Assembly (NCBI GenBank): GCA_965208815.1 | Contig: OZ242357.1 | Location: 3,100,001 to 3,164,000 of the forward strand | Source: Bin55 sp009840545 | GTDB lineage: Bacteria > Pseudomonadota > Gammaproteobacteria > Pseudomonadales > Azotimanducaceae | Reading direction: 5' to 3' | DNA: 64,000 nucleotides | Position numbers and translations under genes: made by a program | In this document: positions 35,298 to 44,808 of the stretch, piece by piece | Layout of the letters: each line of letters opens with the position of its first letter | Position numbering within the stretch: the stretch's first letter is position 1 | The notes under the pieces: model-generated | Told to the model about the DNA's origin: nothing | The model's database searches: none | Seen by the model: the letters and a program-made list of their open reading frames with translations, nothing else

Positions 35298-36599
35298 TTA
35301 GGAGAACGTACCTTTCCAATTTCGCAGTGGCACAAAGACACCGTCTTCCACTACTGTGTAGTAGACCCGATCGAGTCCTTGTCTGCGATTGGTGTCAAAC
35401 GAAACGGGCTCGCCGATGCCCAAGTCAAAGTCTTTGATGGAGAACACTGCCTCTTCCAGATCAAGACGCCTGGGGCTTGCTCCAACCCGTCTCAATATTT
35501 CCGTCATTAGCTTGGCATTGAGGAATCCTTCCAGGCTCACAAAACTGCGGTCAAACGTGGTGTATTGATCATCATCGAACTTCTCGGGCACGGCTGGGTT
35601 GTACCGGGACATGAACTCGTTGTACTCAATGACACCGGGGAGTGTGTCGTCTGTGTAACTTGGGACGACTTGGGAATTGACAAGATACTTGGTGTAGTCC
35701 TCGCTGTTTTCCTGCGAGTCTTCAATGAGCTTCAGGAGGTTCTCGCTTCCAACGAAAGAAAGGTTGGCAATGGGAACCTGCAATCCGCCGTCGACCGCAT
35801 CGCGCAGAAACGCAGCGCATGCGGCATAAGCACCGATGCAAATAACGGCTTGTGGCTGAGACGTTTTCAATATTTCGACTTGCTCACGCAGGTTGGCGGT
35901 GAATTTGGTGCCCCTTCGGTAGGTTGCTTCTCCGACCATATTGAGGTTGTACTTTGAAAGTGCGGCGCGTACACCCGCCCATCCGCTTCGTCCGTATGCG
36001 TCTGCTTGGTAGAAGACACCAATGCGCTCACGCCCGATTTCCACAAAATTGTCGACGAGGCCACCTGTTTCCTGACGATACGATGCACGCAGATTGAAAG
36101 CGAAGTCTCCGTAGGGGAATTCCCGTTGCGGTTGTGCGCCGGTAAACGGAAACATGAGCATGAACTTGCGATCCTGGAACTTCTTGAGCAAGGGCAGAAC
36201 CCGGGTGACTGTTGGGGTTCCAACGTAACCAAATAAGGCGAAGACATCGTCCTCAACCATCAACTGTGTGGTGTTTGTAACTGCTGGGTCGGGTTGATAG
36301 CTGTCGTCGTAGAGTTGCTGCCGAATCTCTCTGCCGAACAATCCACCTCCTTCATTGACGTGCGTGAAGTACGCCGTGGACCCCCTATACAACTCAATCC
36401 CCAATCCTCGAGTGGGTCCTGAAAAAGCGGCGGATGTACCGAGCACGATTTGATTGTCACTGACGCCTTCCGAGAAAACTTCCTGTGCGACGAGACTTCG
36501 ACCGGCGAACGGAGCCATTACGGATCCCGCCAAAAGCGACTTCAATACGGTACGACGAGAAGTCAAATTGGTTCGATTGCTACGAGTCTTCGACATCAA
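35298..36599 (-). CDS. ABC-type branched-chain amino acid-like solute-binding protein (Peripla_BP_6)
   Basis: 433 residues. A twin-arginine-like signal (SRRTVLKSLLAGSVMAPFAG) precedes the type I periplasmic-binding fold: IVLGTSAAFSGPTRGLGIEL, FALFGYVGTPTVTRVLPLLK, RIGVFYQADAYGRSGWAGV and AVICIGAYAACAAFLRDA. Binds amino acids, amides or related ligands in known members. No permease or ATPase genes are adjacent; it is followed at zero distance by a membrane sensor gene. A ligand-sensing role, rather than transport, is therefore plausible. Confidence 0.88.
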   Translation of the reverse strand: MMSKTRSNRTNLTSRRTVLKSLLAGSVMAPFAGRSLVAQEVFSEGVSDNQIVLGTSAAFSGPTRGLGIELYRGSTAYFTHVNEGGGLFGREIRQQLYDDSYQPDPAVTNTTQLMVEDDVFALFGYVGTPTVTRVLPLLKKFQDRKFMLMFPFTGAQPQREFPYGDFAFNLRASYRQETGGLVDNFVEIGRERIGVFYQADAYGRSGWAGVRAALSKYNLNMVGEATYRRGTKFTANLREQVEILKTSQPQAVICIGAYAACAAFLRDAVDGGLQVPIANLSFVGSENLLKLIEDSQENSEDYTKYLVNSQVVPSYTDDTLPGVIEYNEFMSRYNPAVPEKFDDDQYTTFDRSFVSLEGFLNAKLMTEILRRVGASPRRLDLEEAVFSIKDFDLGIGEPVSFDTNRRQGLDRVYYTVVEDGVFVPLRNWKGTFS

Positions 36600-36766
36600 C
36601 AGCGATCAATTTAACAATGCATAAGAGAATGTTTGTTGAGGTGGCCAATTGCATGGTGGCCACGTAACCTCGAATGGGAATACATGATATGCGTAACTCA
36701 TGGGATAGGCACTAAAGATGCTCGTACGAAATTGCTCTGAGTGACGACCAAATCTCGCTTCTGCTT

Positions 36767-38407
36767 CTACGCGAATCGATCGGGTGCACGAGAATTTTCT
36801 GCCCGAGTATGCACATCAATTAGAACCGTTTTCCCTTCCTTGTTGAGTCGTGTGGCAGATTGAAGTGCAGGTGCCATATCCTTAGTTGTTGTTACACGAA
36901 TCCCTTCCGCACCCATGGCTATTGCAAGGCCTGCATAGTCCCCCTGCATGTGCGATACACCAAACTTCTCACGAGCTACAGGGAAACCGCCAGGATAGGT
37001 TGCCATGATTCCGTTGTTGAGGACGATGGTAGTTATCGGAATTTGTGCCCGAGCGGAAGTCTCGATGTCGAGACCGGACATTCCAAAAGCGCCGTCGCCC
37101 ATTAGATTGACACACATTCGATCAGGCATGCCCATCTTCGCACCGATCATAAGCGGAATAGAAAACCCCAAATGCGTTGACTTTCCCCATCCGATATAGC
37201 TATGGGGGGTTGTTGCTTCGTAGAACGGAACGATTTGGTCTCGCGGAGCTCCCGCATCATGGGTCACAATGGAATTTTCTGAATCAAGATTTTCGTTCAT
37301 TTCATGAATGACTCGATACGGAGAGAGAGGACTGTCGTCATTGGTAAGGTAGGAGCGCCACTTTGCCATCCATGACGCCTTGGATTCCTGCACTCGCTTG
37401 CGAGTGCCTCGCTCCCGATTTTCGTTACCGATCAAGCCCCGGACGGAATCGATGACTGCGTTTAACGTTATGCGTGCGTCGCCAACAAGTCCGATGTCGG
37501 CGGATGTGTCCTTGTTGATCTCGTCCTGATCTATCACGGAGTGAATCAAGAACTTGCTCGAGCCGACCCGCTGTGCGTAGGGAGAGCTAGTCAGCGACGC
37601 ACCCACAGCGAACAAAACGTCGCATTCGCGAAGCCAGTCGCGGGCTGGTCCAGTTGTCGTCGACCCTCCGGCACCCACAGCGAGCGGATGTCGTTCGTCG
37701 AACGCAGACTTACCCGGCATTGTGGTGAATACAGGTGCGTCCAATAGCTCCGCGAGGATTTTGAGTTCCTCTGTGGCTCCAGAGTTCAGTACGCCCGAAC
37801 CTGCCCACAGAAGCGGGTCTTCGGCTTCAACGAGTTTCCTCGCGGCATCGTTGATCTCACTGGGAGACGGCATGTATTGAGTGGTTTGTGGTGACTCGTA
37901 CGCGGGGGCATTCTCGGGCATCGGCTGGCCACAGACGTCAGCTGGCATTTCGACAACTACGGGAGCGGGTCGGCCGGTGCGTAAGGCATGAAAGGCACGC
38001 CGCATTACTATCGAGGTCTGGTCGGGTCTCGTTATCAATTCAGCGCTCTTGACTACATCGGACCAAGCTCGACTCGCAACGAAATTGGGTCGCACGAAGA
38101 ACATATTGAGCGGATTTCCGCCCGGAAGAACGAGAATCGGAACATTGTCGGCGTTCGCTTGTGCCAGACCACCTACGGAGTTCTCCGCACCGGCTTGAGA
38201 TTGCATCAATACGACACCAAAACGCTTGCGATCGGACACCCGAGAGTAGCCGTCCGCAGCCATGACCGCACCGCGTTCATGTCGAAACGCAATGGGACGA
38301 ATTCCTTCCTTGGCAACTGCTTCAATGAGTGGATTGGACGGATAACAGGAAACCCAATGAACGTTTTCGCGTTTGAGAATCTTCGCGATGTAATCATTGC
38401 AGTTCAT
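36767..38407 (-). CDS. Thiamine-pyrophosphate-dependent enzyme, acetolactate synthase-like
   Basis: 546 residues with the three-domain layout. The N-terminal PYR domain has the catalytic Glu in FRHERGAVMAADGYSR. The central domain has LLWAGSGVLNSGA. The C-terminal PP domain has the TPP motif GDGAFGMSGLDIETSA followed by NNG. Relatives include acetolactate synthase, benzoylformate decarboxylase and oxalyl-CoA decarboxylase; the exact reaction is not clear. It is divergent from the nucleoside hydrolase, with start regions close together. Confidence 0.85.
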   Translation of the reverse strand: MNCNDYIAKILKRENVHWVSCYPSNPLIEAVAKEGIRPIAFRHERGAVMAADGYSRVSDRKRFGVVLMQSQAGAENSVGGLAQANADNVPILVLPGGNPLNMFFVRPNFVASRAWSDVVKSAELITRPDQTSIVMRRAFHALRTGRPAPVVVEMPADVCGQPMPENAPAYESPQTTQYMPSPSEINDAARKLVEAEDPLLWAGSGVLNSGATEELKILAELLDAPVFTTMPGKSAFDERHPLAVGAGGSTTTGPARDWLRECDVLFAVGASLTSSPYAQRVGSSKFLIHSVIDQDEINKDTSADIGLVGDARITLNAVIDSVRGLIGNENRERGTRKRVQESKASWMAKWRSYLTNDDSPLSPYRVIHEMNENLDSENSIVTHDAGAPRDQIVPFYEATTPHSYIGWGKSTHLGFSIPLMIGAKMGMPDRMCVNLMGDGAFGMSGLDIETSARAQIPITTIVLNNGIMATYPGGFPVAREKFGVSHMQGDYAGLAIAMGAEGIRVTTTKDMAPALQSATRLNKEGKTVLIDVHTRAENSRAPDRFA

Positions 38408-38488
38408 AGATTTCCCTCCGCCCTGTCGGTGTGCATTGTATTAAGTGGTTTTGGTACAGTCTTTGCGGACACAATGGTGGGAGAAGAT

Positions 38489-39391
38489 ATGGAAAGTCCA
38501 ATACACGTCCTGATAGACACCGATGCAAACAACGAGCTTGACGATCAGCATGCGTTGGCCTATGCCCTACTAAATCAAGCGGACTTCAATGTGGTAGGTG
38601 TGACGGTCAACAACACTCCCAACGGCGGTGGCATTGAAGGTCAATATCGTGAAGCCGAACGTGTCATGAGATTGTGTGATCGATTCGAGGGGGTTCCACT
38701 CTTCCGTGGAGTCGAATCGAACATTGCTGATGTGCTCCCGGACTTGAAGGAGCTGAAGCACGATGGATACGAGGGTGTGGACTTTATCGTACAGAGTGCC
38801 AAGGAGGACCGAGCGCAAAAGCTCGTAGTTGTAGCGATTGGCAAGCTCACTAACGTCGCATTGGCGTTAGCCAAATCACCTGAGATTGAGAAGCAAATTC
38901 GATTGGTTTGGTTGGGAAGCAATTACCCGCATCCAGGTGAGTACAACCTTTGGTCTGATCCAGAGTCCGTGAACTATGTGATCGACACCAACGTCGACTT
39001 CGAAATGGTAACGGTGCGTTATCGCGAAACGACCGGTGCCACAGCAGTTAGCGTGGAGGGATCCGATATTGTCGAACGAATGAGCGGAAAAGGCATGAAA
39101 GTCTCGCCTATCGAGGGGCGACACGGCGGGGAATTCACAACATTCGGGGACTACAGCGTTTCGTTGTTCGAACATGTAAATCTCTCTCGTCGACCGCTAT
39201 TCGATGTGGTCGCACTAGCCGTTGTAAAGACTCCTAGCTGGGGAAACTATCGCGAGATAGTTGGCAAACGGCTTGAAGACACGCGGTGGGTGGACGACCC
39301 TGAATCGAAACGAGTGATTGGCCTTTGGGAAAACTTCGATAAGCAGTCGATCCTAGAAGACTTTTTCGCGACGTTCGAGAGAGACCCTTGA
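38489..39391 (+). CDS. Inosine-uridine-type nucleoside hydrolase
   Basis: 300 residues from ATG at 38489, chosen because GGGAG lies seven bases upstream. The frame is open far upstream, and an in-frame stretch (FPSALSVCIVLSGFGTVFAD) just before it could be a signal peptide with a GTG start at 38431, so location is unsure. The N-terminal Asp cluster VLIDTDANNELDDQHALAYA binds Ca2+ and ribose. NNTPNGGG, VVAIGKLTNVALAL and YNLWSDPESVNYVIDT follow the family. Cleaves N-glycosidic bonds of nucleosides; next to a thiamine locus, a salvage role is possible but only inferred. Confidence 0.82.
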   Translation: MESPIHVLIDTDANNELDDQHALAYALLNQADFNVVGVTVNNTPNGGGIEGQYREAERVMRLCDRFEGVPLFRGVESNIADVLPDLKELKHDGYEGVDFIVQSAKEDRAQKLVVVAIGKLTNVALALAKSPEIEKQIRLVWLGSNYPHPGEYNLWSDPESVNYVIDTNVDFEMVTVRYRETTGATAVSVEGSDIVERMSGKGMKVSPIEGRHGGEFTTFGDYSVSLFEHVNLSRRPLFDVVALAVVKTPSWGNYREIVGKRLEDTRWVDDPESKRVIGLWENFDKQSILEDFFATFERDP

Positions 39392-39411
39392 GACGTTAAC
39401 CAAACTCGCGC

Positions 39412-40047
39412 TTAGCCTTGGTCGCAAAACTGCATGTATTCCGCTATTGCCTCGTTGGGATTAGATGCACTCATAATGCCGGAGAGTACTGCCACACCTA
39501 TTGCTCCAGCGTCCACACACGCTTCACATCGAGGCGGCGTGATTCCGCCCAGCGCATAAACAGGCACAGAGCTCGATTGAGAAATCTGTCGTAATCTCTG
39601 AAGACCCATAGTTTTGACACTCTTCCACGAAGGTGTGAAGACGGGTGAACATAGCACCGCCGAGACCTGAGATTGTTCAGCTGCGCGGAGCTGGTCTGCG
39701 TCATGCACGGACATGGATACAAAGTTTAGACCGGGCTTCACTCGCTTGACTCTGATGTCCGAGGCGACTTGAGTGTGCGCTCCCCAATAGCCCAGTTGCT
39801 GAGCGTCTTCAAGGCTTCCGTTCAATATGGTTCGGGTGTTGGGTCCAAGAACCCGCAACGCTTCATGCGCCAAGCCTTCGTAGTCAACTTGGTTCACACT
39901 CTTGATTCGAATCTGAACCGCAACTTGCTTGTTTCCTTCAACAGACTGGGACAAGTGGGATAGGATTCGAAGCCACGTCTTGGTTTCGCCGACGAATTCC
40001 CAATCCGCAATGACAATCAGAAAGGGAAAGTTTTCTTTGTCTAGCAT
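39412..40047 (-). CDS. ThiE/TenI-family protein (TenI-like)
   Basis: 211 residues, TIM barrel of the thiamine phosphate synthase superfamily: VAVQIRIKSVN, VSMSVHDADQL, AVLCSPVFTPSWKSVKTMGL and VYALGGITPPRCEACVDAGA. Compared with the neighbouring ThiE it lacks the VNDR and HLGRQD motifs, so it is more like TenI, the thiazole tautomerase. Its start overlaps the end of thiE by seven bases. Confidence 0.82.
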   Translation of the reverse strand: MLDKENFPFLIVIADWEFVGETKTWLRILSHLSQSVEGNKQVAVQIRIKSVNQVDYEGLAHEALRVLGPNTRTILNGSLEDAQQLGYWGAHTQVASDIRVKRVKPGLNFVSMSVHDADQLRAAEQSQVSAVLCSPVFTPSWKSVKTMGLQRLRQISQSSSVPVYALGGITPPRCEACVDAGAIGVAVLSGIMSASNPNEAIAEYMQFCDQG

Positions 40048-40682
40048 TCTTCGAGAGCTTTTACGAACTCGAACGTCGCACGTCCGGGATCATCTGAACT
40101 TGCTATGGCAGATAGAACTGCGATACCGGTCGCACCGGCTTCAATTACATCAGGCACGTTTTCGATGCGGATGTTTCCAATCGCAATGACAGGATGAGGA
40201 CTGTCGGAGCAGATTCGAGCGAGACGTGCCAGTCCCAGTTGAGGTGCTGGGTTTTCTTTGGAGACTGTGCCGAAGATCGGACCGACACCCAAGTAGTCTA
40301 CGGGTTCGTTGGAAAGCTGTGTTGCTTCATCCAAGGAGTTGGAGGTACCGCCAATGAGAGCGTCAGGTCCAAGTATCCTTCGAGCGACTGAGATCTTCAG
40401 ATCTTGTCTTCCCAGATGTATTGCTTGTGCTCCGATGGCGTACGCCACATCCACTCGATCATTGACTACCAACTGAGAGTGTTCGGACTGAGCGCAAATT
40501 TCCATGATGGTAGCTGCATTGCGGCACAACGTCCTCGTATCGAGGTTGCGCTTCTCGCGGTATTGAACGAAGTCCGCTCCATTTGCTGAGACTAGTCTGG
40601 CAAGTGTGGCGTGTGTATACGATGATTGAGTGGTTTCGTCTGTTATGACGTGGAGTACCGGCCTCAAATCGGATCGCTCCAA
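40041..40682 (-). CDS. thiE: Thiamine phosphate synthase ThiE
   Basis: 213 residues with canonical motifs: ADFVQYREKRNLDTRTL, LVVNDRVDVAYAIGAQAIHL, GRQDLKISVARRILG, GGTSNSLDEA, YLGVGPIFGTVSKEN and ATGIAVLSAIA. It couples HMP diphosphate to thiazole phosphate. It overlaps thiD by 19 bases upstream and the tenI-like gene by seven downstream: a tightly coupled three-gene unit. No TPP riboswitch was seen before thiD. Confidence 0.93.
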   Translation of the reverse strand: MERSDLRPVLHVITDETTQSSYTHATLARLVSANGADFVQYREKRNLDTRTLCRNAATIMEICAQSEHSQLVVNDRVDVAYAIGAQAIHLGRQDLKISVARRILGPDALIGGTSNSLDEATQLSNEPVDYLGVGPIFGTVSKENPAPQLGLARLARICSDSPHPVIAIGNIRIENVPDVIEAGATGIAVLSAIASSDDPGRATFEFVKALEEC

Positions 40683-41467
40683 CGATGATTGAGCATCCAG
40701 GATCTGTCGGATAAACGGCGAGCATTGAGAATTGCACGACTAATGTAGTTCTTTGCGCGATACACCGATTCAAGAATGTCGAGACCGGTGGCTAGTCCGC
40801 AAGCTATGGCGGACGCATACGCACATCCTGTGCCGCGAACGTTTCGATTTTCAACGAATTTGTGTCCATTCACGAATTCGACAGGGGAGTCTTGTGAAGG
40901 GCCAACCAAAATGTCCAGTCCGGGTTCTTCTTGCAAGTGTCCCCCCTTTATCAGTACGTATTGGGAGCCGTGTTTCAAAAGTTCTCTTCCTGCCGCGACT
41001 GCATCCTCACGAGTTGAAATCTTGATTCCACTCAATTCCTGCGCCTCTTCAATATTCGGAGTTACGACAGTGGCCAATGGAAATAGTCTGTCGATCACCG
41101 ATACAGCTACTGATTCAGCCATCAAGATCGTGCCTGATGTCGTCTTAAGAACAGGGTCTAGCACGAACGGTTTTGATCCATGAAATCGCTGGAGAGCATC
41201 GCAAATTGTCTCTACGCTTTCTTGCGTTGGAATCATTCCACTCTTTACGGCATCTACTGAATAAGCAGAGAACGCACTAGTCAGTTGGGAATACACGGAC
41301 CTTGAATCCATGTGAGTCGAGGAGTGAACGCCTCCACTGTTCTGAGATGTCACTGATGTCACAACAGACAGAACGTGTAAATTCAAGGAGGAAATTGTCC
41401 TGATGTCGCACTGCAATCCAGCCCCGCCCGAACTGTCGGACCCGGCGATCGCTAAAACGCTATTCAA
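40664..41467 (-). CDS. thiD: Hydroxymethylpyrimidine (phosphate) kinase ThiD
   Basis: 267 residues, ribokinase fold: VLAIAGSDSSGGAGLQCDIR, VVTSVTSQNSGGVHS, KSGMIPTQESVETI, FVLDPVLKTTSG, VVTPNIEEAQELSG, VLIKGGHLQEE and the catalytic RNVRGTGCAYASAIACGLA with anion-hole GTGC. Phosphorylates HMP and HMP-P. First gene of the thiD-thiE-tenI unit. Confidence 0.95.
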   Translation of the reverse strand: MNSVLAIAGSDSSGGAGLQCDIRTISSLNLHVLSVVTSVTSQNSGGVHSSTHMDSRSVYSQLTSAFSAYSVDAVKSGMIPTQESVETICDALQRFHGSKPFVLDPVLKTTSGTILMAESVAVSVIDRLFPLATVVTPNIEEAQELSGIKISTREDAVAAGRELLKHGSQYVLIKGGHLQEEPGLDILVGPSQDSPVEFVNGHKFVENRNVRGTGCAYASAIACGLATGLDILESVYRAKNYISRAILNARRLSDRSWMLNHRWSDPI

Positions 41468-41657
41468 ATGAGATTCACGCTTGCGTTGTCGAAGATATTG
41501 CAGATGTTAAGTGAACTTTGCCAAGACGAGAATGCGGCGAAATCTCCGATAACGTGTTTATGCCAACCGAGTCCACTTCTAATTGCTACTATCTGTACAT
41601 CACGTGCGAATTGGCACAAGAGTTCCTCAAACGAAGTTTCCTAGGGCGAATCCATCC

Positions 41658-43049
41658 ATGATTAATCCACTGCACAACCAGTTCGCACTGGATTCCATCG
41701 AGAGCCGAGATCTCGAATCGCTTTTTCATCCTTGCACCAATTTGGCCGACTTGCACGAACGCGGACCGGCCGTGCGCAGCCGCGCTGAAGGCGTTTACAT
41801 TTGGGACAACCAAGGCAAGCAGTACTTGGAGGGTATGGCGGGGCTTTGGTGCACCGCTCTTGGGTACGGTGTTCAGGAACTTGCTGAAGTCGCGTACGAG
41901 CAGATGAAGAAACTTTCGTACTCGCAGCTCTTCGCGAGCGTGACCAACGAACCCAGCGTCTTGCTCGCCGAAAAGCTCATGTCCATGGTTCCCATTGATT
42001 CGGGTCGAGTGTTTTTCGGTCTCTCAGGCTCGGATGCGAACGACACACAGATCAAGCTGATGTGGCACTACCACAATTTGATTGGTCGAACGGAACGAAA
42101 GAAGATCATTTCGCGTCACAACGGCTACCACGGGGTAACGCTCGGGTCGGGAAGTCTGACCGGACTACCTCCATTTCATCAGAACTTCGATCTTCCGTTG
42201 ACCGGAGTAGTTCACACGTCAGCTCCCTACTTCTATAGAAATGCTCTGGATGGTGAAACCGAGGAGGATTTTGCCACTCGACTTGCTGACGAGCTCGAGC
42301 AACTCATTCAACAGGAGGGACCCGAAACGATAGCGGCCTTCATCGCAGAACCTGTAATGGGGGCTGGCGGTGTCATCGTTCCGACTATTGATTACTACGA
42401 GAAAATCCAGAAGGTACTGAGCAAGTATGGAATCTTATTGATTGACGATGAGGTGATATGCGGTTTTGGTCGAACGGGGAATCCGTTCGGGTGCCAAACG
42501 ATGGAAATCGAACCAACAACCATGACTTTTGCAAAAGCGCTGTCTAGTGCTTATTTGCCGATCAGTGGAGTAGTTGTTCCCGATTGGCTCTACGAACCAA
42601 TCCACGACGCAACCAAGAAGAGTCAACTATTCGGCCATGGGTTCACTTATTCTGGGCATCCCGTATGTGCTGCTGTAGCATTACGGAACTTAGAACTAAT
42701 GGATGAGTGGAACGTCTTTGAACGAGCGGCACATACTGCTGTGGCTTTTCAAGAAAGGCTCTCGCTGCTCTCCAGCCATCCCCTCGTAGGCGAAGCACGG
42801 GGTGTTGGCTTGTTGGGCGCGGTCGAACTCGTGAAGAATAAGACCACGAAGGAAGCCTTCGCTCGCGAGGAGGGGGTGGGAGCTCACTGCATGAGCCGAT
42901 GCGCAGAACACGGACTCATCGTTCGAGCGGTAGGAAACGTCGTAGCGATCTGTCCACCGCTGGTTATTTCGAACGATCAGGTAGACGAACTCTTTAGCAA
43001 GTTTGCAAAGGGAATTGACGACACTTGGAATTGGATTCAGAGCCGCTAA
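41658..43049 (+). CDS. Class III (omega) PLP aminotransferase
   Basis: 463 residues from ATG at 41658; the frame is open 25 codons upstream without a better start. Features: GVYIWDNQGKQYLEGMAGLW, ISRHNGYHGVTLGSGSLTG, AAFIAEPVMGAGGVIVP, LLIDDEVICGFGRTG (PLP Asp) and TFAKALSSAYLPISGVVV (Schiff-base Lys). Most like the putrescine/beta-alanine:pyruvate group. It converges on the ammonium transporter gene across a strong hairpin. Confidence 0.92.
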   Translation: MINPLHNQFALDSIESRDLESLFHPCTNLADLHERGPAVRSRAEGVYIWDNQGKQYLEGMAGLWCTALGYGVQELAEVAYEQMKKLSYSQLFASVTNEPSVLLAEKLMSMVPIDSGRVFFGLSGSDANDTQIKLMWHYHNLIGRTERKKIISRHNGYHGVTLGSGSLTGLPPFHQNFDLPLTGVVHTSAPYFYRNALDGETEEDFATRLADELEQLIQQEGPETIAAFIAEPVMGAGGVIVPTIDYYEKIQKVLSKYGILLIDDEVICGFGRTGNPFGCQTMEIEPTTMTFAKALSSAYLPISGVVVPDWLYEPIHDATKKSQLFGHGFTYSGHPVCAAVALRNLELMDEWNVFERAAHTAVAFQERLSLLSSHPLVGEARGVGLLGAVELVKNKTTKEAFAREEGVGAHCMSRCAEHGLIVRAVGNVVAICPPLVISNDQVDELFSKFAKGIDDTWNWIQSR

Positions 43050-43082
43050 ACGCCTCGACTCTGCTCCAAGTTGAGCTCACTT

Positions 43083-43119
43083 GGCGGTCGTGACAGGCTC
43101 CTGTCCTTTCACGACCGCC
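43083..43119. terminator. Bidirectional terminator hairpin
   Basis: GGCGGTCGTGA and TCACGACCGCC form an 11-base perfect stem with a 15-base loop between the convergent aminotransferase and ammonium transporter genes. There is no long T-run on either side, so efficiency is uncertain. Confidence 0.7.
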
Positions 43120-43126
43120 CCAAGCT

Positions 43127-44617
43127 TTAGTCCTGCTGCGCTGCTTCCTCTGGTTCCCGTGTATACATTTCAGCATCGGGCATGAGAACGAATTCCGGAT
43201 AGGCTTCGATGCCAAGTTCTGCGGTGTCTTGACCAAGCTCTTCAGTACGTGCCGAAATTCTCAGTCCAAGTAACTTGTCTACGCCGAACCACACTATAAA
43301 GGAAGTTGCACATACGAACACTCCAACAATAACAACACCACTCAGCTGTCCAAAGAAAGTTGCATCGCTGTTGGTAAAGCAAACGGCCATAGTCCCCCAC
43401 ACACCAGCTACCAAGTGAGCGGGAATTGCTGCAACAACGTCGTCGATTTTCCACATTTCGAATAGACGTATCGAATAGGTACAGAGCCCTCCACCGATCG
43501 CCCCGATCACCAGTGCCATCCATGTGTGCTCGTGAAAGTCAGGAGCAGCCGTAATGGAAACTAGCCCGGCAATTGCGCCATTGAGCACAACGAGCAAATG
43601 CATTCGATGGAATATCAAACCCGACAGTGCCAGAGCCGCAATTACGCCAGCGGCTGCAGACAAGCAAGTATTGGCAATTACGTTGCTCATGATCACTGCG
43701 CTATCGACACTTCCAAGAGCAAGTACAGACCCGCCGTTAAAACCGAGCCACCCCAACCAAAGAATTAACACGCCTAATGTAACGATGGGAACGTTGGATG
43801 GAGGAGTGGGGTGAACGCTTCCATCACTCTTGAACTTGCCAATCCTAGGACCCACAATGAGCACTCCCATGAGCGCAGCCCACCCGCCGGTCGAGTGGAC
43901 AATTGTCGATCCTGCAAAGTCGATGAACCCGAATTGCTCAGTCAGCAGACCACCACCCCAGGTCATTGCTCCCACCATGGGATAGATGATGCAAGTGAGG
44001 AAGAAGATAAACACGAAGAACGACCAGAGTCGGACCCGTTCGGCCAATGCACCTGAGACTATGGATGCGGTCGTCGCCACAAACACCATTTGGAAGAACC
44101 AGTTCGACATGCCAGAGAAACCCTGGTTGACGACTTCACCCATCGCCGCGGCGGGATCCGCGCCTTCCGCGAGATTTAGCAGGGCTGACTCAGCGGGACT
44201 CGGAGTTTCGCCAAATGCGAGAAAGTCTGGTACGCCGATGACCCAGTTCACGTCTTTGTACATCAAGTCATACCCGATTAGGTAATAGGTGATGCAAGCA
44301 ATGGAGAAGAGGCCTATGTTCTTCAAGCAAATTACAGAAGCGTTCTTGGTTCGAACAGACCCCGACTCCAACATCGTGAAGCCAGCGCACATCCAAAGCA
44401 CGAGCGCTCCCCAAATTAAGAATGACAACGAATTCAGTACGAATTCCGTTTCCGAATCGATTGCTGCCAGCACAGGAAAAGCCGCGACGCAAAGCACGGC
44501 CGCACCAAAGAAAATGCCGCGTCTACGCCAATGCGGAGAATTCGGTTCCTCGGTGTTTCTTGTTTTGGGACCTGGAGTTTTTGTATTTGTTAGAAGGTTT
44601 GCGATGTTCACGGTCAT
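43127..44617 (-). CDS. amtB: Ammonium transporter AmtB family
   Basis: 496 residues. After an extended N-terminus with a signal-like helix (FFGAAVLCVAAFPVLA), eleven hydrophobic segments follow with Amt signatures: GFTMLESGSVRTKNASVICL, IVSGALAERVRLWSFFVFI, DFAGSTIVHSTGGWAALMGV and WLGFNGGSVLALGS. AVAxHL-like IPAHLVAGVWGTMAV carries the second pore His. No glnK lies next to it. IS copy 2 begins ~75 bases upstream of the start, so its promoter region may be affected. Confidence 0.93.
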   Translation of the reverse strand: MTVNIANLLTNTKTPGPKTRNTEEPNSPHWRRRGIFFGAAVLCVAAFPVLAAIDSETEFVLNSLSFLIWGALVLWMCAGFTMLESGSVRTKNASVICLKNIGLFSIACITYYLIGYDLMYKDVNWVIGVPDFLAFGETPSPAESALLNLAEGADPAAAMGEVVNQGFSGMSNWFFQMVFVATTASIVSGALAERVRLWSFFVFIFFLTCIIYPMVGAMTWGGGLLTEQFGFIDFAGSTIVHSTGGWAALMGVLIVGPRIGKFKSDGSVHPTPPSNVPIVTLGVLILWLGWLGFNGGSVLALGSVDSAVIMSNVIANTCLSAAAGVIAALALSGLIFHRMHLLVVLNGAIAGLVSITAAPDFHEHTWMALVIGAIGGGLCTYSIRLFEMWKIDDVVAAIPAHLVAGVWGTMAVCFTNSDATFFGQLSGVVIVGVFVCATSFIVWFGVDKLLGLRISARTEELGQDTAELGIEAYPEFVLMPDAEMYTREPEEAAQQD

Positions 44618-44684
44618 TGCCTTCTGTGGTGCAAGTGCGTCCTTCGGATTTTAGCCAATTGTGAAGACTTCAATAGCGAGAGTC

Positions 44685-44692
44685 GCCATTCG
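44685..44692. repeat. Target-site duplication of IS copy 2, left
   Basis: GCCATTCG occurs here and again at 47849-47856, directly outside both inverted repeats, giving a clean 8-base duplication. Confidence 0.9.
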
Positions 44693-44808
44693 CCTTGATA
44701 TCCGGTTAAGCGAAATTGCCAAAGAAAATCCGGCGCGCTCATAACAGGTCGTTTCGCTAAAATAGCGATTCCAAAACAACTCACCTGTCAGGTGCGCACC
44801 GGAGGCGT

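Noticed and set aside
37988..38488. Long N-terminal extension of the nucleoside hydrolase
   Set aside because: It lies antisense to the TPP enzyme, shows no domain, and a strong Shine-Dalgarno precedes the ATG at 38489.
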